Assembly (NCBI GenBank): GCA_004376375.1
Contig: SOJX01000079.1
Location: 62,001 to 126,000, forward strand
Source: Planctomycetota bacterium
Lineage (GTDB): Bacteria; Planctomycetota; E44-bin39
Reading direction: 5' to 3'
Length of the DNA: 64,000 bases
How positions within the stretch are numbered: the first letter of the stretch is position 1; the number at the start of each line of letters is the position of its first letter. Made by a program: the position numbers and the translations under genes. The notes under the pieces are model-generated. The model was not told where the DNA came from, searched no databases, and saw only the letters and a list, made by a program, of their open reading frames with translations. Positions 8,118-17,256 of the stretch are shown here, one piece after another.

Positions 8118-9422
8118 TTAGAACTCTGTCGTGCTCGTGAAATTGAAATCCCGGGTTTTCACCGCAGGAATGAGCATGCCGAAGTATTCTCCCGTGCGCT
8201 CGGGCGGACTCAATGCCTCGACGCGGCTGAGCACGTCGAGCAGCCGCACGTTGAAGCGGAGGTGCTTGAGCGGCTTTGCGATTTTGCCGTTCTCGATTAG
8301 AAAGAGGCCGTCGCGGGTCATGCCGGTTACGAGCGGCACCATCGGATCGACGGTACGTATGTACCAGAAGCGCGTGACCAGGATGCATTTATCGGTTGAG
8401 GCTATCATCTCGTCGACGGATGTATCGCCGCCTTCCATTAATATATTCGAAGGCCATCCCGTCGGCTCTTTTCCCTTTTCTTTGGCCCAGTAGCGCGAGT
8501 AGGACAGGTTTTCCACGACGCCGTTCTTTATCCAGTTGAGCTTCCGCGAGGCCAGGCCGTCGCCCTGAAACGGGCTTCCGGGGCAATTCGGGTCCGTATG
8601 GTCCGAATAGATGGTGATGTTTTCGCCGCAGATTTTCGTGCCGAGCTTGTCGCGCAGGAAAGTCCTGCCTTCATCGGTTGCCTTCGCATCGAACCCGCCC
8701 CAGAACATGAACATGAGCAGCTCTGCGACCGCGGCGGGGCGAAGTATCACTGTGTATTCGCCCGGCTCCGACGCGGCCGGGTCCTGTGAATTCTCGGCAA
8801 TCCTGAGGGCCGTCTCCGCCACGCTCGTGGCGTTGACGTCTTCCACATTTTCGGAAATCTTCTCCGCCCAGCCCGAGCTGGTGGGCGTGAGCACCGTCAT
8901 ATGGGTCTCGGCGTTCGTGCTCCGGTGGTATGCCCTCAGACCGGCCGAGTTGGCCATCGCATGAAAGCCGTAACCGCTGCTGAAAGCCCCGGAGAGCTTG
9001 AGGTCTTTCTTATTAACCATCCCTATGGCCGTGCTAATGTCTCTTGCCCTGGAGATAGGATCATATTCGACAGTCTTATCGAAATGGGCCTTTACGTCCG
9101 TATACTTCCCGCTTTCTGCCGCGTCGACGGGGGGCATGTGCTCCGGGTCAGGCGGTGAAATCTTTGCAATGTCCTCGGCGCGTTTTACGAGCGCTTTGAG
9201 GGAACCGTCGCTCAGGTCATTCGTGGATGCGCTGCCGTGGCTTTGACCGTAGGCGCTGGTCACGTTAAGCGAGATGTCGTTCTGGCTGACGTTCTGCGTG
9301 ATGGCGTTATCGGAGAACCTCGTGGAGTCGCTTACGCCTCCGTGGACGGCCGCTACCGTTTCTTCCGCGTCCGCGTAGCCGAGAACTTTTTCCAGAATCT
9401 GAGTCGCTTCGGATTTATTCAT
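8118..9422 (-). CDS. tldE: TldE/PmbA-family protein
   Basis: This is the non-catalytic partner of TldD. In E. coli, TldD and TldE (PmbA) form a heterodimeric metalloprotease that processes antitoxins and microcin precursors such as microcin B17 and removes unfolded N-termini. The 434-residue length fits. The family N-terminus (YADAEETVAAVHGGVSDSTR) is present, as is the C-terminal region typical of TldE, and the HExxxH motif of TldD is absent, as expected. The start codon overlaps the tldD stop by four bases (ATGA), so the subunits are translationally coupled. Confidence 0.88.
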   Translation of the reverse strand: MNKSEATQILEKVLGYADAEETVAAVHGGVSDSTRFSDNAITQNVSQNDISLNVTSAYGQSHGSASTNDLSDGSLKALVKRAEDIAKISPPDPEHMPPVDAAESGKYTDVKAHFDKTVEYDPISRARDISTAIGMVNKKDLKLSGAFSSGYGFHAMANSAGLRAYHRSTNAETHMTVLTPTSSGWAEKISENVEDVNATSVAETALRIAENSQDPAASEPGEYTVILRPAAVAELLMFMFWGGFDAKATDEGRTFLRDKLGTKICGENITIYSDHTDPNCPGSPFQGDGLASRKLNWIKNGVVENLSYSRYWAKEKGKEPTGWPSNILMEGGDTSVDEMIASTDKCILVTRFWYIRTVDPMVPLVTGMTRDGLFLIENGKIAKPLKHLRFNVRLLDVLSRVEALSPPERTGEYFGMLIPAVKTRDFNFTSTTEF

Positions 9423-10864
9423 TTCGTGGCACCTCCCACGTCAATCTGTCTGAACCGCGCAGGAGCGGAACCGTGTGTCATATAGGCAACCTGCATCGGA
9501 TCCCCTTTTCCGCACCCCATTATGCCGTAAGGTATCCAGAACCTTTCGTCGCAGACGGCGTCAAGCGAGCCCCAGAAATCGGTGGTTATGGCCTGGTATG
9601 TGACGTCCTTGAGGATCGCGCCCAGTTTGCCGTCCTTGATTTCCCAGAAGCAGTCGCCGCCGAACTGGAAGTTCTGACGCTTCTGGTCGATGGAGAACGA
9701 GCCCATGCCGTCGATGAAAATCCCGTCCTTTGTGTCCGCGATCAGTTCTTCGAGCGTAAGCGGCTCCGTACCTGCGGCAAGGCCGATATTGGACTGCCTG
9801 ACAATCGGTATCGATTTCCACGAATCGGCCCTGCAGCTTCCATGCGAGCGCTTTGCGCCTATCGCGTGGCTCACCTCGCGCCCGGTCATATAGTCCACGA
9901 GGATGCCGTCCTTTATGACGTGCCACTTCTGGCTTTTGACGAAGTCGTCGTCGTAACCTTTCGTGGCGAGGCCGTTCGGCATGGTGTTGTCGCAGATAAT
10001 ATTCATAAGCGGCGAGCCGTATCTCAGGCTGCCGAGCTTGTCAATCGTTGCGAAACTCGAGCCGGCAAGGCTTTCCTCCATGCCGAGCACGCGGTCAAGC
10101 TCGGTGGCGTGGCCGATTGACTCGTGCATGGTGAGCGCGAGGTGGGACGGGTGAAGGACGAGGTCTTTCTTCCCGACCGGGCATGGCTTGCCTTTGAGCT
10201 GCGCGACCGCCTCCTCGCCGACGCGCTGCGCCTCCGCGAGGAGCGGCGTATTCTCGATATGCTCGTAACCGATGTTCAACGGAATTGCTTCAAAGTAGCG
10301 GGTCTTTGCGGTGGTTTCTCCCACGGCCGTGGCGTCGTACTGTGCGCTGCTTATTACTATTTCGCTTTCGAGCACGCTTCCTTCGGAGTTGGCGAGGTAG
10401 CGGTGCTCGCCTTTGAAGTGCATGTAGGAGTGGCATTTGCTGACGCCCTTGACTCCCAGCACTTCCTTGTTGATCGACAGGAGGAGATTTATTTTTTCCT
10501 CGAGCGGCACCTCAAACGGGTCTTTCTCGAAAGCCGTTCTGAACGCATCCTGATGGGGCTCCTCCTCAGCCCAGTGGATTCCGTCGGGTGCCGGTGCCAG
10601 CGCGCTGGCTCTGGCGATATTAACCGCCAGCGAAGCGATGCGTTCGATTTCATTTTTTTCAAGGACCGCGCTTGCGGCAAAACCCCAGGCCCGGTCGGCA
10701 ATCACCCTTACCCCGATTCCCATGGAGTCGGAGTCCTGGATTCTCGCGACGCGCTCGTCTTCGGTTGCGACGAACTGGGTGCGCATCCTGACGATACGTG
10801 CGTCGGCGTATGTCGCGCCTTTCTGCTTCGCGATTTCGAGAGCGTGCAATAGTAAGTCCTTCAA
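9419..10864 (-). CDS. tldD: TldD metalloprotease
   Basis: The catalytic subunit of the TldD/TldE peptidase, 481 residues. The zinc-binding HExxxH motif of the family is clear in LTMHESIGHATELDRV at about residue 255, and GEHRYLANSEGS, FIDGMGSFSIDQKRQNF and the C-terminal MGCGKGDPMQ block are also conserved in TldD. A sigma-70 promoter lies 60 bases upstream at 10923-10951. It is the first gene of an operon with tldE and a small lipoprotein-like gene. No toxin, antitoxin or RiPP precursor is visible nearby, so the local substrate is unknown. Confidence 0.95.
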   Translation of the reverse strand: MKDLLLHALEIAKQKGATYADARIVRMRTQFVATEDERVARIQDSDSMGIGVRVIADRAWGFAASAVLEKNEIERIASLAVNIARASALAPAPDGIHWAEEEPHQDAFRTAFEKDPFEVPLEEKINLLLSINKEVLGVKGVSKCHSYMHFKGEHRYLANSEGSVLESEIVISSAQYDATAVGETTAKTRYFEAIPLNIGYEHIENTPLLAEAQRVGEEAVAQLKGKPCPVGKKDLVLHPSHLALTMHESIGHATELDRVLGMEESLAGSSFATIDKLGSLRYGSPLMNIICDNTMPNGLATKGYDDDFVKSQKWHVIKDGILVDYMTGREVSHAIGAKRSHGSCRADSWKSIPIVRQSNIGLAAGTEPLTLEELIADTKDGIFIDGMGSFSIDQKRQNFQFGGDCFWEIKDGKLGAILKDVTYQAITTDFWGSLDAVCDERFWIPYGIMGCGKGDPMQVAYMTHGSAPARFRQIDVGGATK

Positions 10865-10922
10865 GTGAGTCTTCTCCTAACATAATGAAAGCGGTTATCT
10901 CATGTTGGGAACAGATGCCAAG

Positions 10923-10951
10923 AGTATCAACCAGCGGCGGCAATCTGTCAA
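10923..10951 (-). promoter_or_regulatory. Sigma-70 promoter of tldD-tldE
   Basis: On the minus strand TTGACA (10951-10946), a 17-base spacer and GATACT (10928-10923) lie about 60 bases before the tldD start. Confidence 0.7.
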
Positions 10952-10982
10952 GAAAAATTGTGATGGTGGTTTATTGGGAAGC

Positions 10983-12233
10983 TCAAGGAAATTCAGCGAG
11001 CCTGACTTTGAGTTCAATTTCCCAGCCGTCGCGTAATGCCGAGAGATAAACCACTTCCCCGGCACTATGCCTCCGGATGAGCCTTGCCAATACAGCGCGG
11101 CTGGTGGTTTTTCTGCCATTAAGCGCGATGATGATGTCACCAACTTTCATTCCCGCCTTATAGGCAGCGCTGCCCGGGAAAATAATCCTGACGACAGGGC
11201 CTTCCACGGTTTCTTCCGTTCCGATGGCCATAAGCGGGGTGTGCATATATCCCGGAATAGTATATTCTGCAGTCGTGGTGATAGTCGTCGTTATTCCTCC
11301 CTCGCCCGTCTTCTCCTGGTTATCGAATATGAGCGTAAGCAGACCGAGGATCAGGCCGATAAACAGGATTAATGCAACTGCGCTTCCCGAGGTGCTTAAT
11401 TCCTCAGTGCTGCTCGCTCGGAGCCTCGACTGAGTGCTGCCCTCCGGGCGGGGAGGGGAGAATTCGGCTGAAAGGCTTGCCATGTCTTTATAACGCTTTT
11501 TCAGGCGTGCGCAACACCTGAAATAAAGCGTGTCGCAGCGTTTGGGCAGGCCGCTCACCAGTTCGCTGGGCCTGTCGCCGGCTCCCATGGGCCGTTCTCC
11601 CGTCAGCATTTCAAACCAGATAATGCCCAGTGCGTAGATGTCGGCCCTCTCATCCAGCTTTTTGCCTTCCTTCTGTTCCGGCGACATGTACACGAGAGTG
11701 CCTACGAGTTTTTTGCCTTCAACCGACACCAGCTCTCCCGACAGCTGAAGCTCCGCGGTCGACGGCGCGTCTTTTGCCAGGCCGAAATCGCTTATCTTTA
11801 CGTTCCCTTCGGAGTCAATTAGTATGTTCTCGGGCTTGAGGTCGCGGTGGATAACGCCTTTGCCGTGGGCGTACTGGAGGGCTTCGCAAATTTTGCAAAA
11901 CAGGTCGACGGCCTCGTTTTCCGGCAGTTTTCCGCGCTCGTTCAGGAGAGTCCGGAGGTTCTTGCCGTCGACATACTCCATAATGAAGTGGGGCGGGTCA
12001 GTATGAAGCGAAAGGTCAATCGCCTTTACTATGCCGGGATGGTCGAAGTTGTGCTGGAAGATAGCCTCTTTTTTCAGGTCCCTGATATACTCGAGGTCAT
12101 TGGGTATTTTAATCGCGACAACTTTCCCCGTGATGTCGGCGTGTTCGGCCTTCCACACCTCACCGAAACCGCCTTCGCCCAGTTTCTCCTTCAGGATGTA
12201 ATTACCGATATTATCGCCAGGTTTGCACGGCAT
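10983..12233 (-). CDS. Membrane Ser/Thr protein kinase with C-terminal PDZ domain
   Basis: A eukaryotic-like (Hanks-type) kinase of 416 residues. The cytoplasmic kinase domain spans 12-260 with the Gly loop GEGGFGEVWK (19-28), ATP-binding Lys42, alphaC Glu56, catalytic HRDLKPEN (129-136, Asp131) and DFG (149-151). It should be active. After a short linker a single transmembrane helix (about 288-308, VALILFIGLILGLLTLIF) leads to an outside PDZ-like domain (IIFPGSAAYKAGMKVGDIII, about 350-400). In better-known bacterial kinases the outer sensor is usually a PASTA domain, so a PDZ sensor suggests recognition of exposed protein C-termini. No phosphatase gene is adjacent. A promoter candidate lies at 12286-12314. 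Confidence 0.93.
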   Translation of the reverse strand: MPCKPGDNIGNYILKEKLGEGGFGEVWKAEHADITGKVVAIKIPNDLEYIRDLKKEAIFQHNFDHPGIVKAIDLSLHTDPPHFIMEYVDGKNLRTLLNERGKLPENEAVDLFCKICEALQYAHGKGVIHRDLKPENILIDSEGNVKISDFGLAKDAPSTAELQLSGELVSVEGKKLVGTLVYMSPEQKEGKKLDERADIYALGIIWFEMLTGERPMGAGDRPSELVSGLPKRCDTLYFRCCARLKKRYKDMASLSAEFSPPRPEGSTQSRLRASSTEELSTSGSAVALILFIGLILGLLTLIFDNQEKTGEGGITTTITTTAEYTIPGYMHTPLMAIGTEETVEGPVVRIIFPGSAAYKAGMKVGDIIIALNGRKTTSRAVLARLIRRHSAGEVVYLSALRDGWEIELKVRLAEFP

Positions 12234-12285
12234 TTTAACAACCTTGAATCAAACAGAAAAGATAATACAAGTTTACCTCTCTATC

Positions 12286-12314
12286 ATGATAGCGCGGCGA
12301 ATTTGTGTTCGCAA
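12286..12314 (-). promoter_or_regulatory. Candidate promoter of the Ser/Thr kinase gene
   Basis: On the minus strand TTGCGA (12314-12309) and TATCAT (12291-12286) are 17 bases apart. Both elements deviate from consensus, so this is a moderate call. Confidence 0.45.
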
Positions 12315-12339
12315 GCGGAAAGCGTAAACGACCGGCTCG

Positions 12340-14874
12340 CTACTGTTTCAGGTACTGGAACGAGAGGAGCGCCATGGCCGTTCCACAGTTGTGGCCCATC
12401 ATGGGATTGTCCACGTAACAGCCGCCGACCGTCCTTGTCCCCAGCACAAGCTCGTACAGCGTGTTTCGGTATTTTCCCCGCTCGGCTTTCGGCAGCTCGC
12501 TAACCGCACCTGCGGCGTTGAAGTAGTCGAACAGCAGGTAATGCGATCCCTGTCCGTGTCTTCCCGTGTGCATCAGCGCTTTGCCCTGCTGTCTCGAAAG
12601 CCCGTGGCGGTACCTGACGAAGATGTCCAGGCCGTCGCGGATGCGCTTCAGGCTGCCCCGTTTCCCGCGGTAAAGCGCGAGCTCGCAGAGCGGAACCCGG
12701 CCGGACGAGCCCGGAAGATTGTTGTCACGGCCCGCATTATTTCTGTGGTCGTAGAAGTAGGTGAAACTGCCGTTGGGGTTTCTCATGTTTTCGAGGCAGT
12801 CAAGCGTCTTTCGAAGCATCTCCCTGGGGACGGGGACGCCGCTCTTCTTCGCCTCCAGTAGACCGAGGGCAACGCCGGCCGTTGTAAAGCTTATTGATTT
12901 ATCGTCGGCTTTGTAACCCTTGCTCAGGTTCGCCGAGATATAGTAGCTCCAGCCGCCGCCCGGCCTCTGCTTCTGCTCCAGTTCCTTTATGAGTTCTTTC
13001 ATCGTGGATTTAAGGGCGCTTTTTTTCCCGACGCCCGCTTCGATGCACCGCGCGAAGAACATGAGCATGCAGCTGTGGCTCCAGCAGGTATAGTCCATGT
13101 AATACTCGCCGGGCTCCTTTTTCTTTTTCTCGCGGTGCGATTTGAGGAGAAACTTTATCGACTTTGTCACCGCTTTTGCGGCTTCAGAGTTTTTCCTGTA
13201 CTCGAGAAGCGCGGCCCCGCACAGGGCGTTTATCGCGTCGCGCAGCGGGATGCTCGAATCGGATATCCCGCCTAGTTCAACCGGTGTGAACCAGGAGCCG
13301 TCGTCCTTCTGGTTCTGGAGAAGAAACGATACCGCTTCTTCTTCCGCTTCCTTTATTCTCTGAAGGCTTTTTGCCTCCTGTTTGCGAACGCGCACCGCTT
13401 CCAGGTCCGCCTCGTCGGGCCATTCGGGTCTGGCGGGGCGCGATCCCGTCGCCCCGGTGAGGAGGATGCTTGCCGCAGCCATCCAGGCCCAGCGGCTCGC
13501 GGGATGCGCCTCGGTCAGCTTTTCCCACAATTCCTCTTTATCGTAACCATCATCCAGTACGCGCCGGCATGCTCCAAGCCAGTACATGGCCTCGGGGATA
13601 CGTTTACTTTTCGGATGCTTTTTAATTACTTTCGAAAACTGTGCGACCGCTTCTTTGGTTTTACCCATTCTCATCAGCAGGATTGCTTCATCCATCTGAA
13701 ACCCGGCTTCCATACCGGATTTCTTCTTTGACTTCGCCGCCTTCAGGGCTTCGAGCGCTTTCTCTCCCTGACGCATCCTGCGAAAAAGAGATGCCTTCAG
13801 GCGCAGGCCTCTGAACGTCGACGCGTTTTCCAATAGCTCGGAGGCACGCTTCAGTTCTCCACGCTTCAGAAACGCTTCCGCGCGAAGCAGCCGATTGCCT
13901 GTTTTATCCACGGGATTGCCGGTGAATTCGGGGTGGGCGTTGAGGGTTTCGATCGCGTAATCGTAAAGATGAAATGGATTATAGCTGAAAGTATCGCCGA
14001 CGACCTGTCCGTCCGGCCTGACGAACAGGAGAGCTCTTCCGAAAGTATTCGCACCCATTCCATACAGATGCTCGGACCTGAAGGGAACGTCGGAATTCTT
14101 CATGAGCTTCATGATGATGAAGCGCTCCCCGGCAAGTTCGATCAGGTCGGGGTCCGTGAACGGGCCGACCCTTGCGAAATCGATTGCCTGCATTGAAAAC
14201 CCGCTGTAGAACTGGGCGGTAACGATGATGAGTTTTTTCTCCTCCCGTGCGCGCTTGGAGGCCGTTTCCCAGTCGGTCAGCCATTCGACCTCGCCTCCGC
14301 ACCGGCCTGCAAGCCCGGTCAGGCCTTGAGGGGTCTGGGTTGAAATCTTGATAAAAGAAAAGGTTTTCAGGGTCTTCTCGAACGCGGCGGAGAATTTTTT
14401 ATATTCTTTCTGATGCGCGTAGCATTGCAGCGTGTAGAGATATGAATTTCTGGCGAGGTAGAACTGGGTCAGGGTGTAGAGGATTCCGTTGGCATCCCTG
14501 GTATCGACGACCAGGCCGGGCGCTTTCTCTCCCGCAATCTTTTTCCGGCCTTTTTTCAGGTTGGAGTACTTGGGATCGTCCTTCAATTTCATAATTTTAT
14601 TGTCACGGTATGCGGTAGTATCGGTATCGCCGATCACGGGTGAAACCTGGACCAGGACGACTGCTTTGGAAGTCGGGTCGATCATGTATAAATCGAACCT
14701 GTTGTTTTCCGGGGAAGGTTTTTCCTGGATTTTCCAGCCGGGTCCGGGCCGTTTTATCTTGAAGCCGTAGGTTTTGTTGACGTAGGTGTTCGAGTCGTCG
14801 TCAGCGGCAAGGAAGCCGGCCGTACAGAGAAGTAGTGCAGATGCACACAGTAAAACAATGCGCGTTTTCAGCAT
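12340..14874 (-). CDS. Secreted multidomain protein: PsbP-like, thioredoxin-like, TPR and cyclase-like repeats
   Basis: A secreted protein of 844 residues with several fused modules; positions count from the chosen start. After a signal peptide (1-23, LCASALLLCTAGFLAAD) comes a PsbP/DUF1795-like domain (about 25-180, TYGFKIKRPGPGWKIQEKPS). A thioredoxin-like segment without a CxxC follows (about 205-305, EKKLIIVTAQFYSG), then TPR-like helices (about 325-460). The C-terminal part (about 510-840) has alpha/alpha-barrel repeats like terpenoid cyclases and prenyltransferases (VSFLLQNQKDDGSWF, ELEQKQRPGGGWSYY), found in many secreted proteins of no known cyclase activity. The start at 14874 is preferred over an in-frame ATG ten codons upstream because AGGTGA lies just before it. 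Function is unknown. Confidence 0.8.
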   Translation of the reverse strand: MLKTRIVLLCASALLLCTAGFLAADDDSNTYVNKTYGFKIKRPGPGWKIQEKPSPENNRFDLYMIDPTSKAVVLVQVSPVIGDTDTTAYRDNKIMKLKDDPKYSNLKKGRKKIAGEKAPGLVVDTRDANGILYTLTQFYLARNSYLYTLQCYAHQKEYKKFSAAFEKTLKTFSFIKISTQTPQGLTGLAGRCGGEVEWLTDWETASKRAREEKKLIIVTAQFYSGFSMQAIDFARVGPFTDPDLIELAGERFIIMKLMKNSDVPFRSEHLYGMGANTFGRALLFVRPDGQVVGDTFSYNPFHLYDYAIETLNAHPEFTGNPVDKTGNRLLRAEAFLKRGELKRASELLENASTFRGLRLKASLFRRMRQGEKALEALKAAKSKKKSGMEAGFQMDEAILLMRMGKTKEAVAQFSKVIKKHPKSKRIPEAMYWLGACRRVLDDGYDKEELWEKLTEAHPASRWAWMAAASILLTGATGSRPARPEWPDEADLEAVRVRKQEAKSLQRIKEAEEEAVSFLLQNQKDDGSWFTPVELGGISDSSIPLRDAINALCGAALLEYRKNSEAAKAVTKSIKFLLKSHREKKKKEPGEYYMDYTCWSHSCMLMFFARCIEAGVGKKSALKSTMKELIKELEQKQRPGGGWSYYISANLSKGYKADDKSISFTTAGVALGLLEAKKSGVPVPREMLRKTLDCLENMRNPNGSFTYFYDHRNNAGRDNNLPGSSGRVPLCELALYRGKRGSLKRIRDGLDIFVRYRHGLSRQQGKALMHTGRHGQGSHYLLFDYFNAAGAVSELPKAERGKYRNTLYELVLGTRTVGGCYVDNPMMGHNCGTAMALLSFQYLKQ

Positions 14875-14904
14875 GATATCACCTGCCTTGATTTCCATAA
14901 ACAC

Positions 14905-14934
14905 AAAAACCCCCCGGCGTCTCCAGAGGGTTTT
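14905..14934 (-). terminator. Terminator-like hairpin behind the tRNA-Leu 3' fragment
   Basis: On the minus strand AAAACCCTC and its partner GGGGGGTTTTT flank a short GC-rich loop and end in a T run. It sits six bases beyond the 3'-end tRNA copy, where a tRNA terminator is expected, which supports the idea that this was once the end of a working tRNA gene. Confidence 0.6.
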
Positions 14935-14937
14935 CTA

Positions 14938-14964
14938 TGTGCGGAAGGCGGGACTTGAACCCGC
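14938..14964 (-). other. 27-bp copy of the tRNA-Leu 3' end, probable attachment site
   Basis: Bases 14938-14964 are identical to 21128-21154, the 3' acceptor strand and T-arm half of the intact tRNA-Leu. No anticodon, D-arm or 5' acceptor half follows, so this is not a tRNA gene. Such 3'-end duplications are the usual scar of integration into a tRNA gene. The intact tRNA lies 6.2 kb away in the same orientation, and an integrase-tail-like fragment starts inside the copy. Confidence 0.75.
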
Positions 14965-15269
14965 TGGAACACCGACCTAACTATACTATATTAAAAAGGG
15001 TTGCGAGTCCAGCTTTAGATAGAGACAACAGAAAAGACAACACAGACCTGGCACCTATAATTTTTTTATTAGACAACAACTGGCATTTACTGTCTGAAGA
15101 AATACGTATCACTATTTCAACAATTATTGAACGCCTTATAGGCCCAGGTCAAACCTGCGGTGAAAAAAACCAAAATAATGGTTGCTCCGGAGAAACCCTT
15201 TTAGTAGTTAAGAAGGTTGACAGTACATATACAGTCCGGATAAAAAGCTCTTTCCTCAAGGCCGCATGA
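14965..15269 (+). pseudogene. Fragment resembling the C-terminal tail of a tRNA-integrating recombinase
   Basis: The open frame begins within the tRNA fragment and encodes about 100 residues. The middle part (TDLAPIIFLLDNNWHLLSEE then IRITISTIIERLI) has the pattern D-L-x-x-I-x(n)-W-x-x-L-x-x-x-I-R-x-x-I, which I recall at the C-terminal end of tyrosine-recombinase genes that read through tRNA attachment sites. No catalytic recombinase domain is present here. The promoter of the next gene lies inside it, consistent with decay. The call is an inference from recalled patterns; it could also be a spurious frame. Confidence 0.4.
15217..15244 (+). promoter_or_regulatory. Promoter of the glutamate dehydrogenase-CBS gene
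   Basis: TTGACA at 15217-15222 and GATAAA at 15239-15244 are 16 bases apart, about 44 bases before the start codon. Confidence 0.55.
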
Positions 15270-15287
15270 TTTAGGGGTATTGGCGCT

Positions 15288-17207
15288 ATGATTCCAAAAC
15301 GGATGAAAGAGTTCCTTTTCGGCGCTCTGCCAAGCCAGGCGCTGGTAAAACGGCGGAATCAGGTCGGTCCTTTCATCTTCATGGAGTTTGGGAGAAAGGA
15401 TACGGAACTTCTCAAGGTCCTTGGAATCGAAACGGACGAAATCGGGCCCATGAAGGTTATCTGCATGTGGGACGAGGAACACGAGCTCGAAATCGGCGGA
15501 TACCTGGTCGTGGACAATATCGACATGGGCGCACCCGCCCTTGGCGGCATCCGCTTCCTCGACCCGCCCGGAAAGCACCACACCGCCACCGACCCGTGCG
15601 CCGTCTTCAACCTGGCCCGTGGAATGACTCTGAAAAACGCGGCCGCCGACCTGAACTACGGTGGCGGCAAGGCGGGAATCGTCAGACCCGACAAACTGGA
15701 CGAAGGCAACAAGAGTATCATTGTTGCGCGCTTCGGACTGATGATACGGCGTTACGCCGACCTTTACAACCCGGGACCGGACGTAGGCATCAACGATCAG
15801 GATATGAAAACCATCGCCATCGTCAACGGCCTCGACAACGTGGTTTCCAAGCCGTCGGATATGGGGGGCAACCAGATCGACATGGAAGGCGGTGCTGCAC
15901 GAGGAGTCGTCGTCGCTATCGAAAAACTCCTGGAAAAGTATTACCTACTGACAAAGCTTCCCCAATTCAAAGGAGTGGACGCGCCGCGAGGCAAAGACCT
16001 GACTGTGATGATACAGGGGTTCGGCGCGGTAGGGGCGCACACGGCGAACTTCCTGCTCTCCGGCAAAAAACCCGATGACCAGCCGAAAATCGTCGGCGCA
16101 AGCGACAGGTACGGTTTTATTTACTCGGAAGAGGGGCTTCCTGCAAAAGAATTGTTCGAAGAATGGTTTGAAAAAATGGAAAATAACGAAAAAGACCCGC
16201 TCGTGGTCACGCCCTACATCAGGAAGGTCACCCAGCAAACTTCGACCGATGAGGAAAGCGGTGTATATTTCTCGAACAATGCCAACAATCTGATGCGGGA
16301 GTCGGCCTTCTGTTTCGTGCCCGCCACCCCCGTCAGGAATTACCTGGACGTTGATTCGTCGACAAAACCCCTTATGACCACGGGCAAGATGGGCAAATGG
16401 AGAATGATTGTCGAAGGAGCCAATACCTACGCGCCCGACGAGGAAAGCAGAAAGATCAGAAAACGCGTGGAGCGGGAAGTCTATCAGAACAAGGGAATAA
16501 TGATTGCCCCCGATTTCCTTGTGAACTCGGGAGGCGTAATACTCGCCACCTACGAGAAAATCATCCCGACTCCCCCGGATCTGCTCTTACCGGACGATAT
16601 AATCGGCGACCGCGCAGCCGTCGACAAATGGCTCGAAGACCACAAAGACCAGTTCGCCGAGCTGGCCGGGAAGCGCCTGAAGGCGGCCGTCGAGCACCTG
16701 GAGAATATAATCAAAAAGAATATCACCGAGCTCGTGGATCTGCTCGTGAGCGACCCGAACCTTCTCCCGTGCGATGCCGCGGAGCTCATCGCGATAAACA
16801 GAATCAACGACAAGAAAAAACGGCTCCTCGCAAAAGACATTATGGAAGAAATACCCGCCATCCCTGAAAACGCATCGAGATCACAGGCGGCGAAAACACT
16901 TATCGAATCAAAAAGCGACATCCTGGCCGTTATCTCCCGCGAAGGCAGATTGACGGGTGTTCTAACCCACTGGGACCTGACGAAATCGTTTGTCGAAAAC
17001 CAGACGGACGACGTGCCGGTGAAGGATTTCATGACCGCAAAGCCCGTCACCGTGCAGTCGGACGAAACCGTCGAGGGGTGCGCCCGCGCCCTCGAGACCT
17101 ACAGCATCTCCGCCATGCCGGTCGTGGACGGCGAGCAGGTCGTCGGTGTCGTCGGCGGCGACATCCTCGCAAAATGCACGCTGAGTAAGACCACGGGATT
17201 CAATTAG
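15288..17207 (+). CDS. Glutamate dehydrogenase-family enzyme fused to a CBS domain pair
   Basis: A 639-residue protein. Residues 40-490 are a Glu/Leu/Phe/Val dehydrogenase, which interconverts an amino acid and its 2-oxo acid with NAD(P)H. Visible are the substrate region GGIRF, the catalytic-lysine segment NYGGGKAGI, PDVGINDQD, the dinucleotide-binding loop QGFGAVGAH and VEGANTYAPDEESRK. Residues 520-635 form two CBS motifs (LIESKSDILAVISREGRLTG; DFMTAKPVTVQSDETVEGCA; ISAMPVVDGEQVVGVVGG), a module that binds adenine nucleotides and controls the attached enzyme. Ordinary glutamate dehydrogenases are about 420-450 residues, so the C-terminal 150 residues are added. Allosteric control by adenylates is inferred. 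Substrate could be glutamate or a branched-chain amino acid; I lean to glutamate. Confidence 0.85.
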   Translation: MIPKRMKEFLFGALPSQALVKRRNQVGPFIFMEFGRKDTELLKVLGIETDEIGPMKVICMWDEEHELEIGGYLVVDNIDMGAPALGGIRFLDPPGKHHTATDPCAVFNLARGMTLKNAAADLNYGGGKAGIVRPDKLDEGNKSIIVARFGLMIRRYADLYNPGPDVGINDQDMKTIAIVNGLDNVVSKPSDMGGNQIDMEGGAARGVVVAIEKLLEKYYLLTKLPQFKGVDAPRGKDLTVMIQGFGAVGAHTANFLLSGKKPDDQPKIVGASDRYGFIYSEEGLPAKELFEEWFEKMENNEKDPLVVTPYIRKVTQQTSTDEESGVYFSNNANNLMRESAFCFVPATPVRNYLDVDSSTKPLMTTGKMGKWRMIVEGANTYAPDEESRKIRKRVEREVYQNKGIMIAPDFLVNSGGVILATYEKIIPTPPDLLLPDDIIGDRAAVDKWLEDHKDQFAELAGKRLKAAVEHLENIIKKNITELVDLLVSDPNLLPCDAAELIAINRINDKKKRLLAKDIMEEIPAIPENASRSQAAKTLIESKSDILAVISREGRLTGVLTHWDLTKSFVENQTDDVPVKDFMTAKPVTVQSDETVEGCARALETYSISAMPVVDGEQVVGVVGGDILAKCTLSKTTGFN

Positions 17208-17256
17208 ATCGGGAAATAAAACATAGTTTATCCTAAAATCCTGGGGGCAGGTCCAC

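Noticed and set aside
14938..15010. Second complete tRNA-Leu gene
   Set aside because: Only the 3' acceptor strand and T-arm half are present; there is no anticodon or 5' half.
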